Positions 25,848 to 33,570 of a stretch of DNA of 64,000 nucleotides are shown here, one piece after another. The translations under genes were made by a program, and so were the position numbers. This DNA is from JBBQER01 sp052148155 (GTDB taxonomy: Bacteria > Actinomycetota > Acidimicrobiia > IMCC26256 > PALSA-610). The stretch lies in NCBI GenBank assembly GCA_052148155.1, contig JBKQIY010000133.1:1-64000 (forward strand). The letters run 5' to 3'. The stretch's first letter is position 1. Each line of letters opens with the position of its first letter. Below the pieces are notes generated by a model, which was not told the DNA's origin, ran no database searches, and saw only the letters and a list, made by a program, of their open reading frames with translations.

Positions 25848-26821
25848 GCGGGAACCGCCTCCGTGTCGGGCGTGCCGCTCGGAGTCGACGGTCGGCCGGT
25901 CAATTCGAAGAACACGTCGTCCAGCGAGGGCTGCAACACCGCGACGTCATCAACGAGAATGCCGGCCCGGTCGAGCGCGCGCACGACCTCGGTTCCGAGT
26001 CCGGATCCATGCCGCACTGCTGCGTGGAGTCGCCGGCCGTCGTCACTCACGTGCACCGCTCCGTCCGCGAGAGGTTGAAGCGCGGCGACCGCCGCAGCGT
26101 CGGGCACGCTCAACGTCACCGAAAGGCGCGCGCCGCCGGTTGACGCCTTCAACTCGAGCGACGTGCCTTCGGCGATCACGAGACCGTGGTCGATCACCAC
26201 GATTCGGTCGGCGAGCGTGTCGGCCTCGTCGAGGTACTGGGTCGTGAGGAGCAACGTCGTGCCATCGGATACAAGTTGGCGGATCACGTCCCACATCCGG
26301 AGCCGGCTGGTGGGATCGAGCCCCGTTGTCGGCTCGTCGAGGAACAGCACCTCGGGGCGGCTCACGACGCTCGCCGCGAGATCGAGCCGACGCCGCATGC
26401 CGCCCGAATAGGTTTTGGAGATCCGGTCGGCCGCGTCGGCCAGATCGAACCGGTCAAGGAGCTCCGACGCGCGAACCCGTGCGTCTGCACGCCGCAGACC
26501 GCTCAGCTCGCCGATCATCACGAGGTTCTGGCGGCCGGTGAGCGCCTCATCGAGCGTGGCGTCTTGCGCGGCGACCCCGATACGGCTGCGGACCTGCGCC
26601 GCGTCGGCCACGACATCGAAGCCCGCGACCTGCGCCCGGCCACCGTCGGGTCGGGCCAACGTGGTGAGGATCCGTACCGCGGTCGTCTTGCCGGCGCCGT
26701 TCGGCCCCAACACGCCGAGGATCGACCCCACCTTCACGTCGAGGTCGATGCCGGCCAGCGCGGTGGTGTCCCCGTACCGCTTGGTCAGTCCCTCGGCCTG
26801 GATCATGGAGTCGGTCGGCAT
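25844..26821 (-). CDS. ABC exporter ATP-binding protein (DrrA-like)
   Basis: 325 residues. Walker A is GPNGAGKTT at 39-47, the signature is TYSGGMRRRLDLA, and Walker B is EVLFLDEPTTGLDP. The C-terminal extension (about 225-310) is the DrrA-type domain, ending in a predicted beta unit (VAVLQPSLDDVFFELTG). It is divergent from a TetR gene with three operator-like sites between them, so it is probably repressed by that TetR and induced by the exported compound. Confidence 0.93.
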   Translation of the reverse strand: MPTDSMIQAEGLTKRYGDTTALAGIDLDVKVGSILGVLGPNGAGKTTAVRILTTLARPDGGRAQVAGFDVVADAAQVRSRIGVAAQDATLDEALTGRQNLVMIGELSGLRRADARVRASELLDRFDLADAADRISKTYSGGMRRRLDLAASVVSRPEVLFLDEPTTGLDPTSRLRMWDVIRQLVSDGTTLLLTTQYLDEADTLADRIVVIDHGLVIAEGTSLELKASTGGARLSVTLSVPDAAAVAALQPLADGAVHVSDDGRRLHAAVRHGSGLGTEVVRALDRAGILVDDVAVLQPSLDDVFFELTGRPSTPSGTPDTEAVPA

Positions 26822-26832
26822 GACGAAAGGTC

Positions 26833-26896
26833 CTTACCGGTCGGTCAGCAGGGAATTACTTGCCGGATGGTAAGGACGTACTTACCGGCTGTCAAG
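26833..26896. promoter_or_regulatory. Three tandem operator-like pseudo-palindromes
   Basis: Three 16-bp sites match CTTACC-N4-GGTAAG: CTTACC/GGTCAG at 26833-26848, CTTGCC/GGTAAG at 26859-26874 and CTTACC/GTCAAG at 26881-26896. They fill the 88-bp gap between the ABC exporter operon and the divergent TetR gene. Their starts are 26 and 22 bp apart, so dimers could bind on a similar DNA face. These are probably the TetR binding sites. Confidence 0.6.
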
Positions 26897-26902
26897 TAGA
26901 AT
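26897..26902 (+). promoter_or_regulatory. -10 element for a probably leaderless TetR transcript
   Basis: TAGAAT lies 7 nt before the GTG start at 26910, so transcription would begin at or next to the start codon. No ribosome site is present. The element touches the third operator-like site, consistent with autorepression. Confidence 0.5.
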
Positions 26903-26909
26903 ACCGGGC

Positions 26910-27539
26910 GTGACGCAGACAACCTCGACCTCGGTCCCCGCGCCAGCGCCGGTCGCCGACACCGCAACCGAGCGCAGCGGCACCCGCGAGCGAATCCTCG
27001 ACATCGCGCTGGAGCTCTTCAGCACGCAGGGATACGACAAGACGTCGCTGCGCGAGATCGCGGAGCGGCTCGGCTTCTCGAAGGCCGCGATCTATTACCA
27101 CTTCGCGAGCAAGGAAGAGATCCTGCTCGCGTTGCATCTTCGGCTGCACGAGTTCGGGCGCGACGCGCTGCAAACGATGGGCGAGGTCGGCACGTCACCC
27201 GAGCTGTGGGCCGTGCTCCTCGATCAGCTCATCGAGCAGATGCTCGAACATCGCGCACTCTTCATCCTGCACGAGCGCAACCGCGCCGCGCTCGAGAGCC
27301 TCCATCGCGAACGCCACGACGCCGAACACGACGACTTGGAAGCCCGCTTCCGCGAAGTTCTCACCAACCAGAGCATCGCGGTGAGCGATCGCGTGCGTAT
27401 GGCGTGCGCGTTCGGCGCGGTGATGGGCGGGCTGATCATGGCCGGAGACGTGTTCTCCGATGTCCCGTCAGACCTGCTCGGCGACCTGCTTCGAGAAACC
27501 GTCAACGACGTGCTCGCCCCGACAACCCGCTTGCACTGA
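26910..27539 (+). CDS. TetR family regulator of the ABC exporter
   Basis: 209 residues. After a Pro/Ala-rich N-terminus the HTH lies at about 28-75 (RILDIALELFSTQGYDKTSLREIAERLGFSKAAIYYHFASKEEIL), an almost perfect TetR consensus. The C-terminal domain has the length of a typical ligand-binding domain. The start is GTG 26910 with no leader. It is divergent from the DrrAB-like operon and is its likely repressor. Confidence 0.93.
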   Translation: MTQTTSTSVPAPAPVADTATERSGTRERILDIALELFSTQGYDKTSLREIAERLGFSKAAIYYHFASKEEILLALHLRLHEFGRDALQTMGEVGTSPELWAVLLDQLIEQMLEHRALFILHERNRAALESLHRERHDAEHDDLEARFREVLTNQSIAVSDRVRMACAFGAVMGGLIMAGDVFSDVPSDLLGDLLRETVNDVLAPTTRLH

Positions 27540-27633
27540 CCGTCGAGAACGCGCGAGCGCCCTCCAGGAGCAGTGCTCGAACCAGTTCGCCGAACCGACC
27601 GTCGTGGCCGCGCACGGCGAACCGCGACGGGGC

Positions 27634-27824
27634 CGGACAGTTGCGTTCCGGGACCGTTGGTCACAACGCGTTCCGTACTGACTTCGGGATCGCGTTCGGC
27701 GGCTTCAAGCAGTCAGGCATCGGTCGTGAACGAGGGCATCGAAGGCCTCATGTCGTTCCTAGAAACGAAGACGGTCATCGTCGAGCGCCGCCCGTCTGGT
27801 TATGCCGAGCCCGCGGGCTCTTGA
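27634..27824 (+). pseudogene. Aldehyde dehydrogenase C-terminal remnant, frameshifted
   Basis: One frame reads GTVGHNAFRTDFGIAFGGFKQSGIGRE, the conserved C-terminal ALDH segment. After about 27731 the homology continues in another frame as NEGIEGLMSFLETKTVIVE, the family's final segment. A single inserted base explains the shift. The N-terminal 400-odd residues, including the catalytic Cys region, are absent, so this is a decayed fragment and not a functional gene. Confidence 0.7.
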
Positions 27825-28041
27825 CGCCACGACTGGTCGGATCGAACTCGGCCCGCCCGGTTTGAACCTCAGACCCGCGAGCGAGGCTGCGCGTGCGCCG
27901 CTGCGGATGGCTGCGCGAGCGCTGCCGGGGCGCTGTTGCCGGCCATCTTGACGCACGGGCCTTGTCAGCGCCGGTGCGCGCAGCGAGGCCAGCGACGCCG
28001 TCCGCGAGCAGACCGCGGAGTTGTTCCCAGCCCGGTTGTGT
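27825..28041. other. Non-coding gap after the ALDH remnant
   Basis: A short stretch rich in GCGC steps with no supported gene. Together with the remnant it makes about 500 bp of apparently decayed DNA between the TetR gene and the VOC gene. Confidence 0.3.
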
Positions 28042-28440
28042 TCAGATGGCTTGCAGCCCAACGGCCAGGTCTGCGTAGCACTTCAGCTCGATGGCATTGC
28101 CGCTCGGGTCGAGAAGTTTCGCTTTGGTCTGTTCCTTGGGCGTCCCGCAATAGTCCGTGTGCACGGGGTCGAGCCACCTGATGGGGTGGCGGTCGAGCTT
28201 GGCGAGGAGGTCAGCGAGCGCATCTGGGCTGAGGGTCACACCGAAATGTCGGACGCCGCGCTGACTGTCGGGCACAACTTCGTCGGGTCGATGCTGGAGC
28301 GTCAGCTGCAGGCCGTAAAACCAAACGTCGGTGCCGCCGCTGCCAACCCGCCCCAACCTGCAGCCAAGCACCTCGACATAGAAATTCCTCGCTTCCGCCA
28401 GGTCGTTGACCGGCAGAGAGAGGTGCAGGATCGGTTGCAT
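28042..28440 (-). CDS. VOC family protein
   Basis: 132 residues forming one VOC domain (MQPILHLSLPVNDLAEARNFYVEVLGCRLG ... KAKLLDPSGNAIELKCY). The N-terminal His6 and the Glu in NAIELK fit the family metal-binding positions. ATG 28440 has no ribosome site, but TATCGT at 28448-28453 on the minus strand sits 7 nt upstream, suggesting a leaderless mRNA. The function cannot be specified further. Confidence 0.86.
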   Translation of the reverse strand: MQPILHLSLPVNDLAEARNFYVEVLGCRLGRVGSGGTDVWFYGLQLTLQHRPDEVVPDSQRGVRHFGVTLSPDALADLLAKLDRHPIRWLDPVHTDYCGTPKEQTKAKLLDPSGNAIELKCYADLAVGLQAI

Positions 28441-28732
28441 GACGGCGACGATACTTTGCGAGCATGAAAGAACCGACGGCAATAGCGAGACCAGACCGTA
28501 CGCCCGACGCCTCCGAGGTCATGATCCCCGCCGGTGAAATACCAACATCGACCGCCGCCTGACTACTCGCCGTGCGCTGCCCCGTCGCCTGACGCGATCC
28601 CGCCAACGCGAGAGTCCCCGAACACCCTGCTCACCGTCGCCGAACACCTGAGCGGCGGGTGATGGCGCGCGTGGCCGAGAGCCGAGGTCGTGATCTGCAC
28701 ATCGATCGAGCCGGCTTGCGTACGCTTCCGCC

Positions 28733-29206
28733 ATGGCCGTAACCCGCGATGTCGAAACCGTCGAACGCGTGATCAACGCGACCCCCGAAGCGATCTTCAC
28801 CCTCCTGGCCGATCCGAGCCGCCATCCCGAAATCGACGGCTCGGGCACTGTGAGCGACGCCAAGAACACCACGGCGCGCGTGAAGCTCGGCGACGAGTTC
28901 GGTATGGCGATGAAGCGCGGGATCTCTTACTCGGCCCATAACGTCGTGGTCGAGTTCGACGACAACCGACGCATCGCGTGGCAGCACACGACAAGCGGAC
29001 CGATCGGCACGATCCTCGGAGCCGGTGCGCTGTGGCGTTACGAGCTCGAGCCCGTGGGGGAGGGCACACGGGTCCGCGAGACCTGGGACATCTCGCGGGT
29101 GCGTTGGTTCAAGCCTTTGTTGCGTCTCGACCGAGCCCGTCAGGACACACGCAAGTCGATGGAGAAGACCCTCGAGAACATCGAGAACCTCTTGGCAACC
29201 ACGTGA
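28733..29206 (+). CDS. SRPBCC family protein (polyketide cyclase/START-like)
   Basis: 157 residues of the SRPBCC superfamily: VERVINATPEAIFTLLADPSRHPEIDGSG at the start, a middle region with VVVEFDDNRRIAWQHTTSG and TRVRETWDIS, and a long C-terminal helix (RKSMEKTLENIENLL). These proteins bind hydrophobic ligands in a helix-grip fold. Monocistronic, as far as visible. No ligand inferred. Confidence 0.88.
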   Translation: MAVTRDVETVERVINATPEAIFTLLADPSRHPEIDGSGTVSDAKNTTARVKLGDEFGMAMKRGISYSAHNVVVEFDDNRRIAWQHTTSGPIGTILGAGALWRYELEPVGEGTRVRETWDISRVRWFKPLLRLDRARQDTRKSMEKTLENIENLLATT

Positions 29207-29308
29207 GGCGGACGCCTCCGTCACCCACTTCATCCATTTCACCCGCCCCGCATCGTCGTCCTCGAGACGTCTGCGGCCATTCCTTTACCTTGACCCATAC
29301 CTCCAACG

Positions 29309-29326
29309 CGCGAACGATCGTTCGCG
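29309..29326. promoter_or_regulatory. Perfect 18-bp palindrome (operator-like)
   Basis: CGCGAACGATCGTTCGCG is a perfect palindrome. A TTGACC -35-like element lies at 29290-29295, so the palindrome would cover the -10 region of a promoter for the GTG start at 29352. This is a classic repressor-site layout; no regulator gene is adjacent. Confidence 0.55.
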
Positions 29327-29351
29327 TGACCCGAAGAGAGGTTCTCGATCA

Positions 29352-29855
29352 GTGATCCCTCGTTCTGACCGATCTGTCGACGACATCCCGGTCGCGCACA
29401 CGCCCCCCGGCGGCTACGGCGACACGTGGCCGGCACCGATCCTCTCTGGCTGCGCCGAGCCGATCGTGTCAGGCGCACCCGAGCTGCGAGGGCTGTGGCA
29501 AGTCGTCGCCGTCGCCACTGGCGGCGAGGCAGTCGCCGACCATCCGGCACTCGGACACGTGCAACGCATCGAGCAAGCCGGTGACCGGATCGTCGTCACC
29601 GCAGGCGGGGTCATCCACGACATGCGCTGCGACGGAACCGTCGAACACGGCGTCCGCGACGTCGCCGAGTTCGACAAACAAACACCGATCACCGTCATCG
29701 CGACCTACGAGAACGACGTACATGTGCTGCGCCCGGTCGGCATCCCGATCGAAGTGACCCGCAAACGCGATGGGCTTGACATGATCTGGGACTACCTCGG
29801 CTTCACCGCGCGTCTGGAACGACTCGGCCGACCAGACATGCAACCGCCCGACTGA
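29352..29855 (+). CDS. Unidentified protein, possibly lipocalin-like
   Basis: 167 residues. The body from about 45 onward reads LRGLWQVVAVATGGEAVADHPALGHVQRIEQAGDRIVVTAGGVIHDM, suggesting an antiparallel beta barrel of lipocalin-like type; this is a fold impression only. No signal peptide is evident. GTG 29352 has a weak AGAGAGG 11 nt upstream. A perfect 18-bp palindrome upstream suggests tight regulation. Confidence 0.6.
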   Translation: MIPRSDRSVDDIPVAHTPPGGYGDTWPAPILSGCAEPIVSGAPELRGLWQVVAVATGGEAVADHPALGHVQRIEQAGDRIVVTAGGVIHDMRCDGTVEHGVRDVAEFDKQTPITVIATYENDVHVLRPVGIPIEVTRKRDGLDMIWDYLGFTARLERLGRPDMQPPD

Positions 29856-29884
29856 CCCGCGTTCACTGCAACACCTCGTCGACC

Positions 29885-30244
29885 TCAATCGTCCACGAAG
29901 ACGCGAACGTTCCAATATCTCGGGTCTCGGATGTCCAGGATCGGCCCGCGCAGGGCGCCGTTCGGTCGTCCGGCTGATCGGTTCGCGCGAGTCGGGTTGT
30001 CGACGTCGCCCGCGGCACGCTGACACGACACGAAGCGGTCCTCGGACACGAAGACTTCTGAGCCCAACGCATGGTGCTCCGCGTGGAGCATGCGCTCACG
30101 CGGCCTGCCCGCGTTGACATTTTGGCAACAACGGCAGTGTCCGATGATCTCGCGTTTGCCTTTACCAGCTTGGCAAGTCGCGCAGTCGTCAGGCACCTTG
30201 TGGCCACCGGAGCACCAGGCCCGTGGGGTGAGCGGGGTGAGCAT
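29885..30244 (-). CDS. Cys-rich small protein, unidentified
   Basis: 119 residues. The N-terminal half has seven Cys in pairs (AWCSGGHKVPDDCATCQAG ... GHCRCCQNV), suited to zinc binding. The second half, SEVFVSEDRFVSCQRAAGDVDNP to RDPRYWNVRVFVDD, reads like a folded domain. ATG 30244 lies 13 nt beyond the stop of the next upstream small ORF. No ribosome site and no family recognised. Confidence 0.42.
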   Translation of the reverse strand: MLTPLTPRAWCSGGHKVPDDCATCQAGKGKREIIGHCRCCQNVNAGRPRERMLHAEHHALGSEVFVSEDRFVSCQRAAGDVDNPTRANRSAGRPNGALRGPILDIRDPRYWNVRVFVDD

Positions 30245-30256
30245 GTCGTCGTCGAT

Positions 30257-30457
30257 TCAGGTCCGGCACGGGGCCAGGCCCGAGCAGGGTGCAGGCCGCG
30301 TCGTTCGCGCGGGCGGGTGGTGGGACGGCGGATAGATCGCCGCGATCGAGGCGGGATAATTGGCCACGTCGGTCGCCCAGAGCTCAAGGTACGTACCGCT
30401 GCCGTTGATCCCGTTCTCCAGCAAGAGCATGGCCAGCATGGCCAGTGACGGTTTCAT
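30257..30457 (-). CDS. Small unidentified protein with good start signals
   Basis: 66 residues. A consensus AGGAGG lies 8 to 9 nt before ATG 30457 and third codon positions are strongly G/C, which argues for a real gene. It begins MKPSLAMLAMLLLENGINGSG with a Met/Leu-rich helix and ends in a Pro/Arg-rich tail. It shares the tetrapeptide ELWA with the next upstream ORF (YLELWATDVANYP versus HPELWATAYYHS). Function unknown. Confidence 0.48.
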   Translation of the reverse strand: MKPSLAMLAMLLLENGINGSGTYLELWATDVANYPASIAAIYPPSHHPPARTTRPAPCSGLAPCRT

Positions 30458-30563
30458 CCTGTCAACCTCCTGGCTCGAGGAGGTGGCTCAACCCCTCGAA
30501 CCGTTGGAGCTCCCGGCGTTCGACTCGCACCCGCAGCGCGCCACGTCCGCCGGTGCGCGCGTG

Positions 30564-30950
30564 TTACAAGAGGTTTTCGGCGTCGTCGGCCTGCGTCTCA
30601 TTTGTACGCCATGGCTCACACGGAGTCGGCAGCCCGTCGGTGAGGTCGACGTCGGGAGTGGCCGCGAAACCTTGTTGCCAACAGGTGAGCCGATACTCGC
30701 GCTCGCGAAACCGCGGACAGGCCGGGTCCGTGCTGTGGTAGTAGGCCGTGGCCCACAACTCGGGATGCGACTCGATACTCAAACGGATGGGAATCGAGGT
30801 GGACATGCCGTGATCGCCACTCAAACAGTGCCAGCTTGGGTCCGCCAGATTGAACAAGAAACACAGTGTGGGCGGCGCATGCTCGCGCAGGACCGATCGC
30901 CGACCCGCGATGGGACCATCGAGGATATGGATGCGATGGCTACGGAGCAT
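30564..30950 (-). CDS. Unidentified 128-residue protein
   Basis: ATG 30950 has a GGAGGG site a few bases upstream and codon composition supports coding. The sequence holds several Cys and Trp (LCFLFNLADPSWHCLSGDHG, YRLTCWQQGFAATPD). It lacks a signal peptide. It probably forms an operon with the two following minus-strand ORFs. No family recognised; a long plus-strand open frame over the same DNA looks like a shadow. Confidence 0.48.
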   Translation of the reverse strand: MLRSHRIHILDGPIAGRRSVLREHAPPTLCFLFNLADPSWHCLSGDHGMSTSIPIRLSIESHPELWATAYYHSTDPACPRFREREYRLTCWQQGFAATPDVDLTDGLPTPCEPWRTNETQADDAENLL

Positions 30951-31130
30951 GCCTTCCCTCCGTGGTGTCCATGTCGTCCGCCGATCCTCGGCTCACCAAA
31001 CGCCGACAGGATATGCGGATGGTCCGCTGTCGCCTCTTCGTCGGGCGTGGCGGAACCAGCGGCTCGTTGGTCACCAGCCTCAACGATGGCCTCGCGCAAC
31101 AACTTCGACGGTTCCGCCGAGCGCGGAGGA

Positions 31131-31694
31131 CTAACACCTGGCGACCGGGGTCGAGCCCATCACTGGGTGGAGCGTCCCCGACTCGGTCAACCTTTCCTGC
31201 AGCCGACAGCTGGGCCTGCCCGCGTCGCTCATCCGTGCGAAGACCATCACGGCCATCGCGTTCGGTTCTTCGTCCGTCGCATACCCAGGGACATTGAAGA
31301 CCCGACGAACATCGCGCTCGACGCGTCCGACAGGTCGCCCAGTCGCACCGAACGTTGGGTGGCGGCTCGAACATGTCTTCACGTCGGCGGGCTGCAGTTT
31401 GGGCTCGACGTCGGCGACCATTTCTCTGACCGTCAGCGCGCTGCGACAGAGGTCGATGTTCGCGATGGTCGCTCGGCGACTTCGAACCGGCGCAATCCGT
31501 CTCCGCCGCGGAAGATCATCGGCCGCTACTCGACGGGAGCCGCTTGACTCGAAATTGTGCCCGTCGCCCCACCAACGATCGACGCGTGCCGTACCGCATT
31601 CTCTGGTGAGGACAAGGTCCGTGCGGCCCGTGCGCAACCGTACGCGCCGCACCCACGGCTGCCAACGAGCGAGCACAGCTTGACCCTGGGGCAC
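31131..31694 (-). CDS. Unidentified protein, start uncertain
   Basis: The C-terminal part from about 31460 leftward reads VREMVADVEPKLQPADVKTC and FNVPGYATDEEPNAMAVMVFARM with about 70% G/C third positions. The N-terminal 70 residues are Arg-rich and less convincing; ATG 31421 is a possible later start. Unknown function; it may head the small-ORF operon. Confidence 0.33.
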   Translation of the reverse strand: MPQGQAVLARWQPWVRRVRLRTGRTDLVLTRECGTARVDRWWGDGHNFESSGSRRVAADDLPRRRRIAPVRSRRATIANIDLCRSALTVREMVADVEPKLQPADVKTCSSRHPTFGATGRPVGRVERDVRRVFNVPGYATDEEPNAMAVMVFARMSDAGRPSCRLQERLTESGTLHPVMGSTPVARC

Positions 31695-31710
31695 CGATTG
31701 CGGTTGGTGG

Positions 31711-32319
31711 CTACAGCTTCGGGAGGATCGCGGCGGCGAGACGTTCCTCGTCGGCGAGTGACGGGGCAGCGCGAGCCGGACTGATAGCGATCCGCAGATA
31801 CGAGCTGCCCTTGAGAACGCTCAGCGAGGCGTAGCCGTCGTAGTACGCCTGATCGCCGTAACCGCTGATTGACCGAGGACTGACCTTCGACCGGTAGTCG
31901 TCGAACCAGTGCACAGCGTCGGCTCCCTTGACGACCACCACACGCACGGTGTCGGACTGCGCGACATTCGGAGTTGTCGGCGTCGGCGCCGAAGACCCAT
32001 AGAAGACGCAGGCGAGGCCGCCCTCAACGGTGGCATTCCCGAGAATCCCTCGGGACACGGACTCTGCGATCGCGGTCGCCGCCTCGGCCTGAGTGACCAC
32101 CAAACATGAGTTGAAGTTCGCGGTCGAAGCGTCCGTGGTCGTTGTCGACCCGACCGGCGCGGTGGTCGCTGACCCGACGGGAACGCCAGTCGTTGGTGCT
32201 ACCGACGCGGTTGTCGTCGACGCGGCACTCGACGACTTGGACGAGGACGAGCATGCAGCCAGCGCGACGACGGCCGCAACGGCGAGCACAATCCTGACGA
32301 CGCTCGGCTGCAGTCTCAT
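31711..32319 (-). CDS. Small lipoprotein (DUF3558-like)
   Basis: 202 residues. The lipoprotein signal peptide ends VALAACSSSS, with Cys23 the lipidation site. A Ser/Thr-rich linker precedes a domain with FNSCLVVTQAEAATAIAESVSRGI ... ACVFYGSS, resembling the DUF3558 family with its two Cys. The start overlaps the preceding cupin-like ORF stop by 4 nt. Function unknown; surface-anchored. Confidence 0.78.
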   Translation of the reverse strand: MRLQPSVVRIVLAVAAVVALAACSSSSKSSSAASTTTASVAPTTGVPVGSATTAPVGSTTTTDASTANFNSCLVVTQAEAATAIAESVSRGILGNATVEGGLACVFYGSSAPTPTTPNVAQSDTVRVVVVKGADAVHWFDDYRSKVSPRSISGYGDQAYYDGYASLSVLKGSSYLRIAISPARAAPSLADEERLAAAILPKL

Positions 32320-32633
32320 GAATTCCCTTCATCGGTCGGAGGACATCGGCCCGCCGAAGCGTATTGCGAGATGTCGACAATGTGGCTGTTCGGCTCTGAG
32401 CAGGGCGTGAGCGTCTGCGACGTCGGCTTAGACGCGTCTGTCGCCGGGAAATGTTCGACGAACCGCTGCGCCCTGTCCGGCATGGGTTGGCCGAAGCTGT
32501 CGGAGGCCGAGACGTTGCCCACCCCGGCACGCTCCGAGCCGCGGTTGTTGAAGTCATGGGTCACGTCGCCCGGCACCAGGACGAACGACCCGGTGCCTGC
32601 GGAAAATCCGACACGCCGCGCCCTTACGTCCAC
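32316..32633 (-). CDS. Truncated cupin-like protein
   Basis: 105 residues. The first half contains a cupin core strand pair, AGTGSFVLVPGDVTHDFNNRGSERA, matching the second cupin motif. The first motif (usual HxH...E) is missing: upstream in the same frame, homology-like sequence EFGVLTE is preceded by an in-frame TGA. It starts at GTG 32633 and overlaps the lipoprotein gene by 4 nt. It is either a 5'-truncated pseudogene or a shortened gene still translated. Confidence 0.5.
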   Translation of the reverse strand: MDVRARRVGFSAGTGSFVLVPGDVTHDFNNRGSERAGVGNVSASDSFGQPMPDRAQRFVEHFPATDASKPTSQTLTPCSEPNSHIVDISQYASAGRCPPTDEGNS

Positions 32634-32744
32634 CTCGGTGAGGACACCGAACTCTCACATCGAGGAGATCCGATAGGACGGATGTCGCACATCGCGTCGC
32701 GGCACTTCTGCCAATCGAGAAGGATGGTCTGAAGTCGTTCGGCG

Positions 32745-33134
32745 CTACCGGCGAGATCGGGTCAGTTGGACCTCTCTCCTCGAGAGCGCTCGAGACACGA
32801 GCTGTCTTGAGAATCCCCACGTGCGTGCGACTTCGGCGATGGTCTTGCCCTCGGAGACTTGCAGTCGCCAGAACGACAGGCGTGACGCGCTCCGAGCACG
32901 TTCGATGCGGTTCAGTAGCTCAGACAGCGTCAGACGGACCGTTGCAATATCGAAGAGTGCGCTCGTGTCCGAAGCACGGCCGCCAGCTTCGAGGTGTCGG
33001 CGGGTCTTGTTCAGCGCGGACTGATATGAACGCAGGTCTTTGCGTGCTTCGGCGATGACCTGGATCAGCGCTTCGACGTCGCGCAGTGCAAGATCGCGCA
33101 GCGCCGCCGAACCCCCTGCGTTTCCCCGTTCCAT
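32745..33134 (-). CDS. Small HTH protein with helical N-terminus
   Basis: 129 residues. The first 85 are helical with heptad-like spacing (ALRDLALRDVEALIQVIAEARKDL). The C-terminus has a clear helix-turn-helix, EGKTIAEVARTWGFSRQLVSRALSR. A Gly-rich stretch is at the N-terminus. It lies 9 nt behind the ANTAR gene on the same strand, so the two probably act together. It could be a transcription regulator that dimerises through its N-terminus. Confidence 0.68.
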   Translation of the reverse strand: MERGNAGGSAALRDLALRDVEALIQVIAEARKDLRSYQSALNKTRRHLEAGGRASDTSALFDIATVRLTLSELLNRIERARSASRLSFWRLQVSEGKTIAEVARTWGFSRQLVSRALSRREVQLTRSRR

Positions 33135-33143
33135 GAGGCAAGT

Positions 33144-33329
33144 CTACGCAGTTGGTCCGAACCGAATGCGGTGCTCAACTGTTGCGCACGCGACTTCGAG
33201 GAGGCTCGTTCCTGTCGCCTGAGCTCGCTCCTTCATCAGCCCGAGCGCTTCGTCGACTGCGCAGTTGGCTTGCACGGAAACCATTCCGGATGCCTGGCTG
33301 ACGCGGGGATCCGTCTCTTCGTTGCGCAT
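33144..33329 (-). CDS. Minimal stand-alone ANTAR-domain protein
   Basis: 61 residues consisting almost only of an ANTAR domain (VSQASGMVSVQANCAVDEALGLMKERAQATGTSLLEVACATVEH). ANTAR domains bind paired RNA hairpins and prevent transcription termination. Most are fused to GAF, PAS or receiver domains; none is present here. It lies 9 nt upstream of the HTH gene. Confidence 0.66.
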   Translation of the reverse strand: MRNEETDPRVSQASGMVSVQANCAVDEALGLMKERAQATGTSLLEVACATVEHRIRFGPTA

Positions 33330-33570
33330 ATGTTCCTACGGCGGGGTGGGCAACAGTCTACCTATCGACTGTCTGCGGTCGACGCCCGTTGCGCGTCAGC
33401 TGGTGATGACGCTCGCGTTCCGGACCGCCGTCGAACGGCTCGGCCGCGTTGTTCGGCTTGCAATGGTCGCGGCGCATGAGCAGACCCGACGAGCGCGCGA
33501 CGGCAGATGTGGTGCGGCCTGTCGGTATGTTCGTTTGCGTCCGAGCGGGCGGTCGGCTCGAATCTGACCT

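Noticed and set aside
30360..31547. 395-codon plus-strand open frame over the small-ORF region
   Set aside because: It lacks a ribosome site and domain, and its composition is patchy; minus-strand ORFs in the same DNA have better start signals. Not fully excluded.
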